Below, one piece after another: positions 35,399 through 47,243 of a stretch of 64,000 bases of DNA. The notes under the pieces were generated by a model. The model saw only the letters and a list, made by a program, of their open reading frames with translations. It did not search any database and was not told where the DNA came from. Location of the stretch: assembly GCF_954871325.1 (NCBI RefSeq), contig NC_088776.1, positions 28,506,508 to 28,570,507 on the forward strand. Reading direction: 5' to 3'. The position numbers were made by a program, and so were the translations under genes. Numbering within the stretch: position 1 is the stretch's first letter; each line of letters starts with the position of its first letter. The stretch is from Gordionus sp. m RMFG-2023. Lineage: Eukaryota; Nematomorpha; Gordioida; Chordodea; Parachordodidae.

Positions 35399-35727
35399 AG
35401 GGGTGTATCGGATATCAGTTTTTAAAGGCCGATCCGACCCTATATTAAATTGATATCGGCCGATTACCGATCCGATATCATATCTAATTTTGTATTCTGA
35501 AAGATACAAATGGTTTAAATTTGTAATATACTTTATTAGTATAACATCTATAATTTAATTTTATAACTTATGTTATTTAAATTTATTATAATTATCAGTT
35601 ATAGTTTATATTCAATTCTATTGCAATTCTAAAAGTATATAAAATATTTTTATTGTTAAATCATTTTTATATAACAAAAAGATCTTGTATCTTAGATACA
35701 AGTATTCGCGGTACTGCCCAACTCTAA
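35399..35727. mobile_element. Possible small hAT-like element with TATCGG motifs
   Basis: Starts TAGGGGTGTATCGGATATCAG, with clustered GATATCGG/GATCCGA motifs over the first 100 bp, and may end at CCCAACTCTA (reverse complement TAGAGTTGGG). Flanks do not match as an 8-bp duplication. The TAGGGGTGT terminus and motif cluster are like other small hAT elements. Low confidence in the right boundary. Confidence 0.35.
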
Positions 35728-35903
35728 TCCAGCCTTAGTCTTAGCCAAGAAAAATAGTTTCAGGATTAGCCAAAAAATTCGCGAAGGCACAGGCTTAGCC
35801 ATAAAAAATCTGCTAAACCAATACCCATCTATGTAAATTTATAAAAAGATATTTGGTAAAATATATCATTGAAAGTAAAATAAATAATAGTAGCATTTCT
35901 TAC

Positions 35904-35976
35904 GTATTCTTTCAAGTTTTTGGTTTTAACAGCCTTGTATGAAGCATAAGCGGGGTAAAGGGTACCGAAAAGTAAT
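35904..35976 (-). CDS. REEP: REEP1-4/ReepA-like gene, exon 2 (GTLYPAY segment)
   Basis: A 73-bp minus-strand exon between acceptor TTTTTAATGCACCTTCTAG and donor GTAAGAAATG. It gives one base to finish a codon from exon 1, then [20 protein letters not shown] and LKEY. The block [17 protein letters not shown] is the N-terminal signature of REEP1-4/ReepA. It joins in phase to VKWMMYW at 21183. The first coding exon, expected to be about 10 codons ending in an SR-like sequence, was not found between here and the window end; such a short exon would be hard to see. Confidence 0.92.
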
Positions 35977-35989
35977 CTAGAAGGTGCAT

Positions 35990-36410
35990 TAAAAATAAAC
36001 TTTAAAAATATTTAAAAATGAAACATTCTTCATCAATTAATAAAACATCGAAATAGATAAAGTTAAAAAAAAAATATCAACAAATTTGAAATTATAATTT
36101 TTTAAAATAGTAAATTAATAATTCGAGGTGGCTACGGCTAGACGGCGCTGCCGACTCACATGGCCACGTGCATATTTGTCATTCGCCACACGTTGCCAAG
36201 CTATACAGTAATATTACTATAGCTTCGTCTAAGGCTGTGTCGACCCACTTTCGATGCCGATATTTGTATTAATTTTTTACGATCCATTTTTGAACCAAAT
36301 GTTAATAAAAAAATCCATATTTTCGATGCAAAAAATTGAATTGTGGATTTTATTTTATAAATGGTTTCGGGTGCCTATTTTTAAAAATAAATTTGTTTCT
36401 GACTGGGTTG
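35990..36410. other. Sequence upstream of REEP exon 2
   Basis: Mostly AT-rich with a GC-richer patch at about 36121-36265. This patch could hold a regulatory or first-exon sequence, but no start codon with a proper donor was seen. Confidence 0.3.
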
Positions 36411-36414
36411 GGCC

Positions 36415-36766
36415 TAGAGGGCTGTAATGGAGGGTCTAGCCCAGATGTCCGCCCGTCGAATGTTTTAAAAATTTAACCCGTATATAGTTTTAAAAAATAA
36501 ATACCCGCCCGCCCATTAGTCTAAAATTCTTTACTTTATTAGTCAAAACATTTTACGCGCCCGCTTTAAAAAAAATCTTTAACCCACATCCACCTATATA
36601 AATTTTAATGCCTATTCTTTTAAACCGCTGGGATATTAAATTTTTTACCCTGCATGCCCATAGTTTAAAATTTTTAAACCACCCGCCGGTCCATTTTTCA
36701 AAAATTCAGTCTACCGCCCACTTAGATGGGGGGGGGGAGGGGCGTTGGCTGGCGGACAGACCTTTA
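36415..36766. mobile_element. Small element with CGCCCG/ACCCGC arrays
   Basis: Inverted ends TAGAGGGCTGTAATGG and, as reverse complement of the right end, TAAAGGTCTGTCCGCC. The body has CCCGCCC, ACCCGC and GCCCAC motifs between A/T runs. No target duplication found. Same general design as the GGCCCGGCC elements but with a different core motif. Confidence 0.5.
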
Positions 36767-37336
36767 GGTGAGCATATATTTTAAAAAAAATTCGGATCAT
36801 ATGTAAAATATTTGAAGTAAAAATTTAAAAATAAAAATCTATTATTTTTAATATATAAAACTATATTAAAACAACATGAAAAAATACAAAAATAAGAAAT
36901 ATATATTAAAAAAATATATAAGAGGGGGAGCAAAAAAGGCTCTCATTGATATTCGAGGAAACTTAGATAGTTGCCTCAGAACATAGCGAATTGAGTTAAT
37001 TGTTTTGTAACATTTTAAAATAGGATCCCTGATCACTAGTGTGGTAAAAATGCTTGGTTGGGTCAAATTAGCATGATTTTTGGTTGGGTTTTTGGTCGAA
37101 AAAATGAACCAAAACCAAAGCAACCAAATTGGTTGACCAAATCCATAGACCCGAGCACCGACCCGATTTATTTTATTTATATTTTATTATTATCACATCA
37201 ATATTTATCAACAAAAAAACATGATATTATTTTTATTATTTATATTATTTATATATATTATATTATGAAATGAAATTTATATTATATTATGAGAATGGTT
37301 TGATGTTTTTTAATAAAAAAAAATGATATGCTGCTA

Positions 37337-39411
37337 AATTGTAATATCATTTTAACAATAAATTTGTGATTTTCACGCCCAAAATTTTAAAATATAATCA
37401 TAGTTCATTTGATAAGAATTTTAAATCTTTTTAGAAATAAATCTTTTGTGAATTTCAATATAAATAAACAATCTTTTAGGTGAATGAAATCTTTTATATT
37501 TTTTTAAAATCGTTTTCTGAAATTATTTTTTAAGTATATTAAAAGAAGTGGTAATTTCTAAATAATTTATTTTTAAATATTTATATCAAACTTTTTTATG
37601 TTATTTATAAGATCATTTTAAGGATAATATTTTAATGTGATAATTGTCATAATATTCGTTATTTTTTAACAATTTTGAAATTTTTTGGCATAAAAGGCTA
37701 AAAATAAAATTTATATTATATCTGTATTTTTAAGATATTAGTTTTTTTTTGAAGTTAATGGGCAAAATTAATTGTAAACATGTTTAATCAGTAAGATGTA
37801 CCCTAGAAAATTGACAATTGTCATAATCGTTATTTTTAAGGTTAATAGAATTTTTTTTTGACGCAAATTGGCAAAAATAAATGTAGCAAGCATGTTTAAA
37901 TAAAATTTCAGGAAAGATGTACACTAAATAAGTGACAAGTGTCATAATCTTTAATTTTAAAATTTTTTGAGAGTACCGACCAGATCATCGACCCTAGCAC
38001 CAACTTATATTATTTTATTGCGAACTGAATCTGAATATTTTGCATAGAGGACGAATATTTCAATATTAACATAGAAGTATTTATATTTATTATTTAATAT
38101 TAGATTCCTTTTATAAAAATGGTTCCTTTCATCGACCCGAGCATGAACCGGAGCATCTACTTCAAACCATATTATATTATTGTGAATATTTTGCCCAATC
38201 ATATTTTTATGCATAGAGGACGAAATATTAACAGAAAAATAATCATATATTTACTGTTGTTAATTTGCTGGATCGAAACAGCTTATTTAAAATAAATTAA
38301 AATATTTTTAGACTCAGAGGTAAAGGAGGTTGTTAGTAGTGCCTGCAAATAGGTATAACTGAGATAGCGTTTTAATAAATTGCAATGGGCTCAGGCCAAA
38401 AAAAAAATTGAATTTGCAGAGCTCCCTTGGGTAGAGTAAACATTTTTTTTAATTCAGTTAGTATAAGTTGGTGCTCGGGTCGATGATCTGGTCGGTACTC
38501 TCAAAAAAATATAAAATTAAAGATTATGACACTTGTCACTTATTTATACATTTCCCTGAAATTTTATTTAAACATGCTTGCTACATTTACTTTTGCCAAT
38601 TTGCGTCAAAAAACTTTAAAAAAACGATTATGACAATTATCACTTAACCAGGGTACATATTAACTGAAGTTTTATTTAAATATGTTTGCAATATTAATTG
38701 TTTCCAATTTGCGACAAAAAAATTCAATAAACTTTAAAATTAATGATTATGACAATTGTCACTTATCTAAAATACATCTTCCCTGAAATTTTATTTAAAC
38801 ATGCTTGCTACATTTATTTTTGTCAATTTGCGTCAAAAAAATTCTATTAACCTTAATAGGAACGATTATGATAATTGTCAATTTTCTAGGGTACACATCT
38901 TACTGATTAAACATGTTTACAATTAATTTTGCCCATTAACGTCAAAAAATCTAATATCTTAAAAATACAGATATAATTATCATTTATTCAAGGAACATCT
39001 TCATTTAATTTATAATTTATTATCTTTATAATATAAATTTTATTTTTACCCTTTTGTCCCAAAAAAATTCAAAAATGTTAAAAAATAACGAATATTATGA
39101 CAATTATCACATTAAATATTATACTTAAAAAGATCTTATAAATAACATAAAAAAGTTTGATATAAATATTTAAAAATAAATTATTTTGAAATTACCACTT
39201 TTTTTAATATACTTAAAAAATAATTTCAGAAAAACGATTTTAAAAAAACTATAAAAGATTTCATTCACATAAAAGATTGTTTATTAATATTAAAATTCAC
39301 AAAAGAATTTCTCAAAAAAGATTTAAAATTCTTATCAAATGAACTATGATTATATTTTAAAATTTTGGGCGTGAAAATCGCAAATTTATTGTTAAAATGA
39401 TATTACATTTG
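37337..39411. mobile_element. 2.1 kb palindromic element inside the hAT-ended element
   Basis: Arms 37337-38008 and 38463-39411 are inverted copies, starting at ATTGTAATATCATTTTAACA and its partner and ending at GAGAGTACCGACCAGATCAT with its partner near 38500. The arms carry degenerate units of about 115 bp containing GTGACAA.TGTCATAATC and GATGTACAC, related to those at 32800-33110; the right arm holds more units than the left. The centre (38010-38460) has AGAGGACGAATATTTCA-type repeats. No coding sequence. Long perfect folding potential is expected. Confidence 0.8.
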
Positions 39412-39479
39412 ACGACTTTGAATTTTACATAAAATGTCAAAATTTATATAGCATTACTCAAGATTCTTAAAATATATAC

Positions 39480-40169
39480 CCACACACATTTGCACCCCAT
39501 CCAAATAACTTACAATTTCCAAATTCTATCTGACAATACAATCAAACCCACTCACATTTTAAATCAATTCAAAAAACCTACCACCCAGCCTCTCTTTTCA
39601 ATCCACACAATTTAGACTCAAGGATTGCCTTCTTTTTTTTTCATACACATCAGAAGTTACCTTATATATCTTACTTTCTTATTTTCTTCAATTATTTTTA
39701 AAACTTATTCATTAACACATTCATACATAATAAATTTATATATTAGTTTTTTTAAATAACTTTTAACCTTAAATTAGTTTAAAATACATCAATAAATTTA
39801 CATATAGATTTTATATTATTTAACATTTAAATTAATTTAACACTTATTATATTATATATTAATAAATTTCCATCTTAATATCCCCATTAATTTAAATAAT
39901 TCTTCTTCTCCCTTTCATAAACATACCCAAAAATAATTCCTCCCCCCCCCCTTTTATATATATTCCCCAGTCTTTCAATTTTCTATTTACTTTAACCATT
40001 AAATTTATTAAAACAAATAACCAACCTCTATCAAACACTAACCAACCCCAACAACCTTTATGCCCATTCTTTCCTTTCATATTTAAAAACCTTATCTTTA
40101 CAACATCATTATTCTCTGTAGATTATTTCTTCTTACTCTCTGTATTCACATCCTCTCCTTATCCACATA
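39480..40169 (+). other. C- and A-rich presumed 5' untranslated region of the RLE retrotransposon
   Basis: Base composition changes sharply at about 39470: the plus strand becomes rich in C and poor in G, as in the coding part that follows. This strand asymmetry marks the sequence as part of the retrotransposon. The minus-strand frame at 39892-40080 is a shadow. Confidence 0.5.
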
Positions 40170-42897
40170 ATGGTACACTGTCCTGCATGCTCTAAAAACA
40201 TAAAAATCACCAAACCCGGCCTCTTCGCCAAACACAAAACCAATGGCATCGTTTGTCCTGATTCCGGGAAGCGTCCTTCTCCTCCCTTCCTAAATCCCCT
40301 TTCCATTTTTTTCTACTCACAGCCATTCTTCCACCTCATCCAAAAACGCCCACACACCAACCACATTTATTCCCCTCCAACCTACCACCCATGGCGACAT
40401 CATCTACTTCATAAAATCCGACAAACCTTCCATTATCTCTAGAATTCCTAAAGGCTCCAGAGTACAAGTAGCCAAAGCCCTCTCTACGTGCCTTTAATCA
40501 TTATTAAATAACTTATCCTCTCTTGATCATTGGCTCAAACTCTTCACATTTTCCTTCACGACTCTCGAACCTCCCAATCCAGAGATTCAGAAATCTTTAA
40601 CCCAACAAATCAAAGACGCAACCCTACATCCCCTCACCCTCACAAAATCTTCTCATGAACCCTAAAAACTCTCCAGCCTACAATTAAAGGCAAAGTTAAT
40701 TTCCAACAAAATTAACAACTTAAACATCAAATCCGCTCTTCGCTTAGTAGCATCTGATGATTCATTTGCCACTAGCAACAAATACCTCCACCTCCTCCCA
40801 ATATTTTTCCTTCTGATTTCACCCCCGCCGAGGTGCGTAAATCTATTCTATCCTTCCATCATGACTCTTCTCCCGGTTATGATGGGCTTCGTCCCATCTT
40901 TCTCCAGGATCTCACATCCCCCCTCATAGTCAGCCAGGTCCTAATTTTACAAAATTTAACAACATTTTGTAACAAAATAGCACACGGTCTCGTTCCCAAA
41001 TCCATCAGACCACTCTTTTTAGGTGCAAAACTAATCGCACTCGAAAAACCCAATAAGGATATCCGCCCAATCGCAATCGGAACCGTATTTCGCCGTCTTG
41101 TCGCTAAACTAATATCTTCCAAAATTAAGGACAACGCGGCCTTAATTTTAGCTCCTCACCAACTAGGAATCGGCATCCAAGGTGGCTGCGAAATAGCCAC
41201 ACATGCTACTCGTATCCATCTCCAAACCAACTCAAGTAACGAAATCCTCGTTAAAATTGATTTCTCTAACGCCTACAACTCCATTCGCCGCTCTCACTTT
41301 CTCCCGCAAATGTACCACTCTTTCCCCACCTTTTCTCAATTCTTCCATTCCTGATATTCCAAGCCATCTCATCTCCAATTCAACAACTATTTAATTTCAA
41401 CATCTGAAGGGATCCAACAAGGCGATCCTTTGGGATCGATACTTTTCTGCATTGGAATCAATGAAATGGTCAAAAACATTTCCAATCTCCCACTGCATAC
41501 TTGGTACATTGATGACGGAATATTCTGCGGTCCCCCTAAAGAGGTTGCTAAGGCACTCACCATCATCAAAACACATTCCCATGCTATCGGTCTCTTACTC
41601 AACGAACAAAAAACTGAGATCTGTTCATTTCATTGCTCCATCCCATTCAACCACAACTTCCACACAACCACTCTCATCCCTCGGTCATCTCGGCTCTCCA
41701 GTCGGTGGCCTGGAATCCATCAATCACTTCTTCACTAACGCATCATCCAGCTTACTTCATTTCAAAAACATCTCTAAGTTTCTCCCTCCTTATCAAGCAT
41801 TTTTTTCTCCTCAAAAACTTTTATTACATTCCTAAAATTCTCTATGCCCTTCGATCCACCTCAATTTTCAAATTTCCCAACTCATTAAAATTTTTTGAAA
41901 TCTCTGTCAAATCTCTCGCCGAAGAGATCCTTAATCTCCGCTTTAACTATAATTCATGGTTACAAGCATCACTTCCATGCAAGCTCGGGGGTATCGGCTT
42001 ACGCTCACCTCTAACTCTTTCCATCAGTGGTTTCATCGCCTCTCGTATTTCATCTGACTCACACATTAGCTAGCTTTTTAACTTCCCTGACCCCTTATTA
42101 GCTGAAGCCCAGACCATTTAAAATACTCTACGACCCTCCTCATGTTCACAGAGAAACTGGGATATTCCACTCAAAGAAGGCTCCGTCGCTTACCTAAAAT
42201 TGTGCCTTCACGACGACGATCTCACAGTTTTTAACCAATTGAACCAAGGATCTGGTTACGAGTTTCTGGAAACCATACCCTCCAACAACCTCGATTTGTT
42301 GCTCTCCGCTGACGACCTAAGATTTGCTATTGGACTACGGCTCAATTGCGAAATTGTTCTTCCGTATCAATGCAAACATTGCGAAACCAGTGTCGACAGC
42401 AAGGGTAGGCACTGCCTCCATTGTCGCTTTTGTCGTGGCCGTTTTTCACGGCACACCAAATGCAATGACATCATTTTACGCGCCCTCTAATCAGGAGGCA
42501 TTCCATCTAGACTAGAACCAACCGGAATTTTTAGAACCGATGGAAAACGTCCTGATGGAAGTCCTTGATCCCCTGGTCAAGGGGTCAGCTCCTGGTTTGG
42601 GACTTAACCTGCATTGACCCAAATGCACCATCTTACCTTAACGTTGATGCCCTCGCCCTCACAGAATCCCGGAAAACCATAAAATACAGTTCCTTAGACC
42701 CTTCTTTCTTATTCATACTCATCGCCTGCTCCATTCTCACCACCTTCAGTAGCAAAGCCCAACGTTTTTTCAAAGAATTAGGCAAACGGATCCACGAAAA
42801 AATCGATCAGCCTAAGGAATCCCTCTTCTTACGCCTAAGACTTGCTACCGCCATCATTCGCTCTAACTATCTAAGCTTCATCTCTTCCATTGAATAA
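40170..42897 (+). pseudogene. RLE-type non-LTR retrotransposon ORF (zinc finger, RT, endonuclease), inactivated
   Basis: Order of domains: an N-terminal zinc finger (40170-40280, HCPACSKNIKITKPGLFAKH then CPDSGKRPS); a helical region (about 40395-40800, IPKGSRVQVAKAL and KSALRLVASDDSFA); reverse transcriptase (40833-41740) with RPIAIGTVFRRL, LVKIDFSNAYNSIRR, GIQQGDPLGS and the catalytic WYIDDGIFCG; a thumb/linker (41740-42090, KLGGIGLRSPL); a CCHC-like finger (about 42370-42460, CKHCETSVDSKGRHCLHC, RHTKCNDII); and a C-terminal restriction-like endonuclease (about 42490-42895, DGKRPDGS, LVWDLTCIDPNAPS, ESRKTIKYSSL). The RPDG...WD.TC...K pattern is that of RLE domains. Several frameshifts and stops separate the frames, for example near 41354, 41740, 42070-42200 and 42490-42565. 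The exact clade (R2/NeSL/Hero-like or a separate lineage) is unresolved. Confidence 0.85.
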
Positions 42898-45435
42898 CCT
42901 CCCATTTTCCAAGCTTCCTTTTTTTTTATCCCCCATCCTTTCCCGTAAATTCTATTTCTACATTTTTCACCTTTATTTATTTTACCTTTTTAAAAAATCA
43001 ATTATTTACTACTACATTTTGACAACATATCATATCAGTAAATATTCAAATAAAGTAACCCATGACCGGAAAATTTTTTTTTAGCAGCATATCATTTTTT
43101 TTTATTTAAAAACACCAAACCATTTTCATAACATAATATAAATTTCATTTCATAATATAATATAATATTATATAAATAAAAAAATAAAATAATATGTTTT
43201 TTTGTTGATAAATATTGATGTGATAATAATAAAACATTCAAATATAAATAAAATAAATCGGGTCGATGGATTTGGTCGACCAGGTAGTTCATTTTTTAAA
43301 CCAAAAACTAGTGTCGTGGTAGTGTAAAACCAATTAATTTACCACACTACTGATCACCATTAATTTGAACGTTTTTCTCTATTAAAAATTAAAATTTCCT
43401 TTTATGGGAATGTAATATAACTTTTCTCTTAAAATTTCCTTTTTTGGGTCTGCAATCTGCATTGTATTATTTTATTTAAGTAATAATTGTTTATCTTTAT
43501 AATTGCCATTTTCATTTTTATTTTATTATTAATAAATTTTATCTTTTATAACATAATTTTTAATAAAAAAATATTTTTTAACTTAATTTTTAATTTAAAA
43601 TTATATTATGAATAAAGAAAATATATCTAAAAATATAAAAATATGTTTTACAAGTTAAAAGATAATGAATCAGACAATAAACTCAAATCTTCAATGTGGA
43701 AACAATTTAAAATCATTTTCATTGAAAATGACAAAAAGCTAGATTGGATTTGCTGCAATGATTGCGAATCTATCTATAAATATAATAACAAATGTGGCAG
43801 ATCATTCTTCCTTGGGCATCAATGTTCATCTGCAAATTATGAAGATTTATCGGATAATAATAAAAATAACCGGATATTTTCAAAAAGACAATTAAACAAA
43901 ACGATAAAATCGGGTCTAATCTCCAATTTTGTAGAATATTGTGCTAGAGATATTATGTATTTTAATTTTTATTAAATTATTCTTTTATCTTTTTTAGGCC
44001 CTTTCAAGCTATTCAGGGACTAATTTTACAAATATTTGTCGATTTAGGAGCCACATATGGAAAATTGGAAGCCGAAAAAATTATTCCTTGCTCCACAATC
44101 GTTAGCAGGCACATAGCCGAAGTTACTGAGGATCTTAAGGAAATATTATTTCCTAAAATTGGAGAAATGATAAAATTATATTTGCCCATGTACTACTGAT
44201 ATGTGGTGCAAGGATTTTACAAAAACCGATTATATATATTTATCAATACAAAATTGTAAATTAGAAAAAAATTTTTCTTTTATTTCACAATTTCAAGAGA
44301 AAAAAAAGAAGAGAGAAAATATTTTTAAAGTTTTTTAAAAAAATTTAAAACTTGGTGTTTCCCGGGAATATTTTTCCAAGCTCATCTTTGTAACGGACCG
44401 AGGAGTAAATATTAAAAAAGCGCTGGAAGGGTAAATTTTTTATAAAATTTATAATTGATAGATATTATAATAATTTATGAGAGATTCTGTTCTGTATAAA
44501 CCTAAATAAAAACATTCATATTTAGAGAACTATATTTTACGTTTATTTTTTCAAATATTAGATTTAATAAACTAAACTGTTCAGCACATATGTTGAAAAC
44601 AATTTTTCGCAATGCATTCCAGCCAACTTTTATTTTGGAAAATGCTCCGAGATTAATAACATTTTGATCACTGCAAAATCGTTGACCACTTATTTCAAAC
44701 AAAGTGGCAACATAACATATCTGAGCAAGATGTAACAACAAAATATTGATATAAGATGGATACAAAGCATAATATGCCACAAAGCATTTATATAATGTAT
44801 GAGATTTCTTTGTTCTTACAATCTTGTGATATGAGTGAAAAAATCTATGGGAAAGAAAGGTTTGAAAACACTGATAGATTATTTGGAGCCATATAAAAAT
44901 GCAACTAATGTTCTTGAGAGCGACTGCAGGCCTACAGTACAGAACGTTCTTATATGGTATGAAAATTAATATATGGGGATTTATGTATTATTTCTTTATT
45001 TATAAAAAAAAATAGGTAAAATCTTCTTCTACATAAGCATAATCAAATAAATATGGATATAATGGGAAAAAAGATTGTGAAAGAAATAGATTTAATAAAG
45101 AAAAGAGCTAAAAAAATTATAATTAAAAAATTTGAAACCCATATGCTTCATAAAATTTCAACATTTTTAATACCTAAGTTCCAACAAATGAGGATGTTGA
45201 CGTCAGAAGTAATTAATGAAGTAAAAAAAACATATTGAACATGTTGGATTTTTTTTGCATCGAATATAACATCGATGTGAATTTTTACCCGTTTCCCCAA
45301 AAGCAAAGAGAATCCAATTAAAGGGTATTAATAAATTATAAAATCGCTTAGCTATATTAAATGCAATGTTTGAAATAAATAGCATCCACATTAAAATTAA
45401 ACCCCGACATATGGGAGGATGAGGTTGTTACAGAA

Positions 45436-47243
45436 TAGGCCTATTCAAAAATAATTCGAATATTAGATTCGATTCAAATAATTCGAATCTAATCGAATAA
45501 TTACGAATACGAATAATAAATTATTTGTTTTATCTGAATACGAATAATCATTTATTCGATTCGAATAAAACGAATTATTCGAATAAAACGAATTATTCGT
45601 AATATTTAATAAATTGTTTAATAAATCTAACATTTGTCATTTCTATTTGTTGACCTGCCAATCTGACAGGTGATGTGTTTGTGTTTATAAAGATTCTAGT
45701 ACAAATTTAAAAATTTCTGAAGTGAAAATTTAAATTTTTATTTGCCACATTTTTTGAATCTCACGAAAAGTTTATTTTTTGAATCTCATAATAAATTATA
45801 TTAAAAATTAAGCAAACCAGAGGTATATAAAAATATATTACATCTCTAACAATAATTATTGTTAGCTAACCTAATTATGTTAGAGGAGAATGTTTCTGAT
45901 GAAATTATGCTTGATGTTAAAGATAAGAAAATTTCCTCACAAAAGAGAGCAATCATATGGGATCAATATCAAATCCTTAAAGAAGGTGAAAAGGCTTCTT
46001 GCAATCATTGCAAGAGTAATATAAAATGTAAAGGCAAAACAACCTCTACTCTTATTAATCATTATAACAGGTTTCATTCACACCTTAGTAAAAAAAATAA
46101 TAAAATTGACATTTTTTTAAAGTCTACACCAAATTCTTCAAAAAAAAATTAATTTTAAGGATAATTTATTAAAATTATTGATAAATAATAATATACCTTT
46201 TAAAATTATTAATTCAAATGATTTTAAAAATTTTATAAGTGATCTTGATTGTTCTGTAAAATCATTATGCTCCAATACTTTTAATTTGCACATTATAATA
46301 TATTTGCAGATAAAGAACAGTTGGTAAAGGAAAAATATATAAAAATAAAAGTCAGTTTAATTTTTCATCTGACATTTGGACTAGCAGCACAGGTTCCTTT
46401 TTTAAGGCTAACAGCCCATTTTATTGATGATAATTTTAAAATAAATAACATAATTTTGGATGTCAGTCCAATAAATGAAACACATTCAGGTGAAAATATA
46501 TTTAAAGCCTTTGTTAAAATAATTAAAATGTATAATTTAGAGAATAAAAATTTTTTTATAACTTTTAGATAATGCAACTAATAATAAAACAGTTATTGAT
46601 ACATTTTCTTTAAAATATCCATTAATAAAAATAGGGCACATCCGATGCTTTGCCCAAGTAATTAATTTAATATCCAAAGAAATTTTAAAAATTTTAGATC
46701 CTTCAATTCTAAAACTAAGAAACATTATTAAAATCATTCGTATGTGGTGGAAGGCAAATGCATATCGGATCCCCATGCTCTCCAAAATGGCAAGGGATTA
46801 TCTATCTATACAAGGAACATCAACTGCTTGTGAAAGGCTTTTCTCAGTTGGAACTAATTTTGTCAAAAAACCGCATGTCATATAAGGAAGAAAATAAAAG
46901 AAAAACTCCTTGCCTTAAAAATTGGCTTAAATTATAAAATAAATAAATAATATACATTTTAATTTTGTTTATAACTTGATTATATATTATTTATTATCAG
47001 ATTATTGATTACATATTATTATAATTTTTTCTGTTTAAAATCAAATTTGTAATAAAAAAATTTGTCAATATATTTGAGTATGATTTATTTTATTAAAAAA
47101 ATTAATTCGAAATATTCGAATCGAATACAAATAGTAGAATTTATTATTCGTACAAATTCAAATAGTAAATTATTTGATTCATTTAAACAAATCGAATATG
47201 AATAATGCACTATTCGATTTGAATTCGTTTTTGAATAGGCCTA
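45436..47243 (+). mobile_element. 1.8 kb hAT element with exact TSD and ATTCGAAT subterminal arrays
   Basis: Ends TAGGCCTATTCAAAAA and its inverted partner are flanked by exact 8-bp repeats TTACAGAA (45428-45435 and 47244-47251). Both subterminal regions are packed with ATTCGAAT/GAATAATTCG motifs (45447-45605 and 47103-47230). It carries a plus-strand transposase gene, listed separately. It inserted into the older hAT gene at 43640-47610 shortly after the coding block VVTE. Confidence 0.93.
45859..46940 (+). pseudogene. hAT transposase of the nested element, internally deleted
   Basis: 45859-46152 encodes a BED zinc finger (IWDQYQILKEGEKASCNHCK, TLINHYNRFHSHLSK). Around 46346-46570 follow SDIWTSSTG and DDNFKINNIILDVSPINETH, then LDNATNNKTVID and IGHIRCFAQVINLISKEILK (about 46570-46700), and the C-terminal dimerisation part IPMLSKMARDYLSIQGTSTA, CERLFSVG (about 46760-46860). 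About 300 residues normally present between the RCFAHVLNL block and the MWWKAN block are missing, and there are frameshifts near 46390 and 46570. At 1.8 kb the element is short for an autonomous hAT. Confidence 0.85.

Larger units (their letters stand above)
37037..43349. mobile_element. 6.3 kb nested element with hAT-type ends and exact 8-bp TSD
   Basis: Ends TAGTGTGGTAAA and TTTACCACACTA are flanked by exact 8-bp repeats CTGATCAC (37029-37036 and 43350-43357), diagnostic of hAT-type insertion. The inverted repeats extend about 300 bp (37037-37337 and 43081-43349), through ACCAAAT/GACCCGA motifs to the block ending ATGATATGCTGCTAAA. Inside, from left to right, are a palindromic element (37337-39411) and an RLE-type retrotransposon (about 39480-43080). 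No hAT transposase is present, so the outer element would have depended on one elsewhere. Confidence 0.85.

Noticed and set aside
37037-43349. Polinton/Maverick because of long inverted repeats and a first-seen 6-bp repeat TGATCA
   Set aside because: The duplication is an exact 8-bp CTGATCAC with TAGTGTGG ends, which fits hAT; none of the Polinton genes are present.
44502-44780. Minus-strand 92-codon frame
   Set aside because: Lies opposite the plus-strand hAT transposase relic and shows no motif of its own.
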